From: Eggerthellaceae bacterium UBA3686
GTDB taxonomy: Bacteria > Actinomycetota > Coriobacteriia > Coriobacteriales > Eggerthellaceae
DNA length: 33,155 nt
Assembly (NCBI GenBank): GCA_002371495.1
Contig: DFIX01000002.1
Span: 1 to 33,155, forward strand
Direction of reading: 5' to 3'
The notes under the pieces are model-generated. The model was not told the origin of the DNA, did not search any database, and saw nothing but the letters and a program-made list of their open reading frames with translations. Shown here in pieces: positions 32,274 to 33,155 of this stretch. The position numbers were made by a program, and so were the translations under genes. The stretch's first letter is position 1. Every line of letters begins with the position of its first letter.

Positions 32274-33131
32274 ATGGTCAGACCAGATTCCGAAACGCGC
32301 GACATTTTGCGCGAAGCAGCACAGGATGACGTGCTGCTCGAGGCTCCCAAGTTTCAGACGGCACACATCGATTTCGACGAGCTCAGCAAATCGCTGTCGG
32401 TGCTCGAAGGCAAGCTCGACAAGAAGCCCAAGACGGCCGCCATCATCTTGGCGGGCGGCACGGGCGACCGGTTTGGGCGCGAAGGCGGCAAGCAGCTGGT
32501 TGAAATCGCCGGCCGTCCGGTGCTCACCTGGTCGGCCGAGTCGTTCGACGCCGTGGGCGACGTGGGGCTGATCGTCATCGTCTGCCCCGAGGATCGCCAG
32601 GAAGAATACCTCAAGCGCGCAATCGACCCCTTCCCGTTCGTAACGCCCGTGGCGGTGGCGCCTGCTGGGCCCACGCGCCAGGAGTCCGCTTTCTCGGGAC
32701 TCGAGTACGTGCCCGAGGAATTCGAGTTCGTGGTCCTGCACGACGGCGCCCGTCCGTTGGTAACGCCGCAGCTCATCAGCCATACCATCGCCACCGTAAA
32801 GGGCAACATCGACTGCGACGGCGCCGTGGTGGCGCATCCCGCCATCGACACGCTGAAGGTGGTCGAGAACGGCGTCGTTGCCGGCACGCCCGACCGCAAC
32901 GTGTTCTGGAATGCCCAGACCCCGCAGGTGTTTCGCTCGGGAATCTACCGCCGCGCCCATGCGGCGGCGCTTTCCGATGGCTTCGTCGGCACCGACGACT
33001 CGTCGCTGATCGAGCGCCTGGGCGGCCGCGTGCTGGTCGTCGAGGGCCCGCGCGACAACCTGAAGCTCACAGTCCCCGAGGACTACAAGCTCCTCGAGGC
33101 CGCCGTCATCAAGCTCTACGGCAAACTGTAA
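32274..33131 (+). CDS. ispD: IspD-family cytidylyltransferase
   Basis: Transfers CMP from CTP to 2-C-methyl-D-erythritol 4-phosphate in the non-mevalonate isoprenoid pathway. Seen: the nucleotide-binding loop AAIILAGGTGDRFG with GGKQ (IspD normally has PKQ); VVLHDGARPLVTPQLI; RNVFWNAQTPQVFRSG; TDDSSLIERLGG; and NLKLTVPEDYKLLEA. The family is usually about 230 residues; this one has 285 because of an acidic N-terminal extension of about 50 residues (REAAQDDVLLEAPKFQTAHI). GGAG at 32262 supports ATG at 32274 over the GTG at 32247. The related ribitol-5-phosphate cytidylyltransferase (TarI) cannot be fully excluded. The gene stands apart from the surface locus and is followed by a GGGTCAGACCC repeat. 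Confidence 0.85.
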   Translation: MVRPDSETRDILREAAQDDVLLEAPKFQTAHIDFDELSKSLSVLEGKLDKKPKTAAIILAGGTGDRFGREGGKQLVEIAGRPVLTWSAESFDAVGDVGLIVIVCPEDRQEEYLKRAIDPFPFVTPVAVAPAGPTRQESAFSGLEYVPEEFEFVVLHDGARPLVTPQLISHTIATVKGNIDCDGAVVAHPAIDTLKVVENGVVAGTPDRNVFWNAQTPQVFRSGIYRRAHAAALSDGFVGTDDSSLIERLGGRVLVVEGPRDNLKLTVPEDYKLLEAAVIKLYGKL

Positions 33132-33134
33132 GAA

Positions 33135-33155
33135 AATGTGAAAAAAGGGTCAGAC
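33135..33155. repeat. GGGTCAGACCC palindrome, copy 3 (cut by window end)
   Basis: The left arm and centre of the same palindrome as at 19324, with one base changed (T to A at the seventh position), beginning three bases after the ispD stop codon. The right arm lies beyond the window, so whether it is complete cannot be seen. Confidence 0.75.

Noticed and set aside
1..33155. tRNA or rRNA genes
   Set aside because: I looked for cloverleaf-like T-loop signatures and rRNA core motifs in the gaps and found none I could support.

Overview
The window is GC-rich (visibly lower in a few stretches) and densely coding on the plus strand. It suggests a Coriobacteriia (Actinomycetota) gut or oral anaerobe, probably Eggerthellaceae-like. 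The grounds are codon use, an IspD-type enzyme, an Rpn-type nuclease, a Coriobacteriia-type endonuclease-fold protein, and palindromes built on GGGTCAGACCC. The assignment rests on remembered families, not on a search.

Most of the window is one large cell-surface assembly locus. A 2377-residue LPNTG-anchored adhesin (290-7423) is followed by a minus-strand Rpn-family nuclease gene lying between two pairs of long hairpins (7.5-10.1 kb). A compact surface operon follows: coiled-coil/Q-rich protein, type I signal peptidase, LPSTG fimbrial pilin, class C sortase, a tiny overlapping ORF, an anchorless pilin-like protein, a TasA/camelysin-like protein with a SipW-type signal peptide, a second TasA-cluster-type protein, an RTGD membrane-anchored protein, and a MucBP-like protein with Thr-rich repeats (10.6-20.5 kb). 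Two copies of a GGGTCAGACCC palindrome bracket one of these genes. A second giant LPSTG protein with a fibro-slime domain (20688-27446) shares an N-terminal module with the first.

Next come a small unrecognised protein and a STAS anti-sigma-antagonist, then an AT-rich stretch with four 29-bp repeats (two direct, two inverted, each pair on a 50-bp pitch), then an endonuclease-fold protein. At 30356-31954 is the most striking gene: a SipW/ER-type signal peptidase joined by 16 collagen-like Gly-X-Y triplets to a class B sortase. The collagen-like segment is predicted to be cytoplasmic. The window ends with an IspD-family cytidylyltransferase and a truncated third GGGTCAGACCC repeat.

Inferred working model: the signal peptidases mature the exported pilins, TasA-like proteins and adhesins. 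The class C sortase polymerises the LPSTG pilin, and LPxTG proteins are anchored by a housekeeping sortase or by the class B sortase half of the fusion. A recurring oddity is that all four processing or scaffold proteins carry low-complexity cytoplasmic segments rich in Gln, Ala, Pro and Gly. This raises the possibility of a membrane-associated assembly platform.
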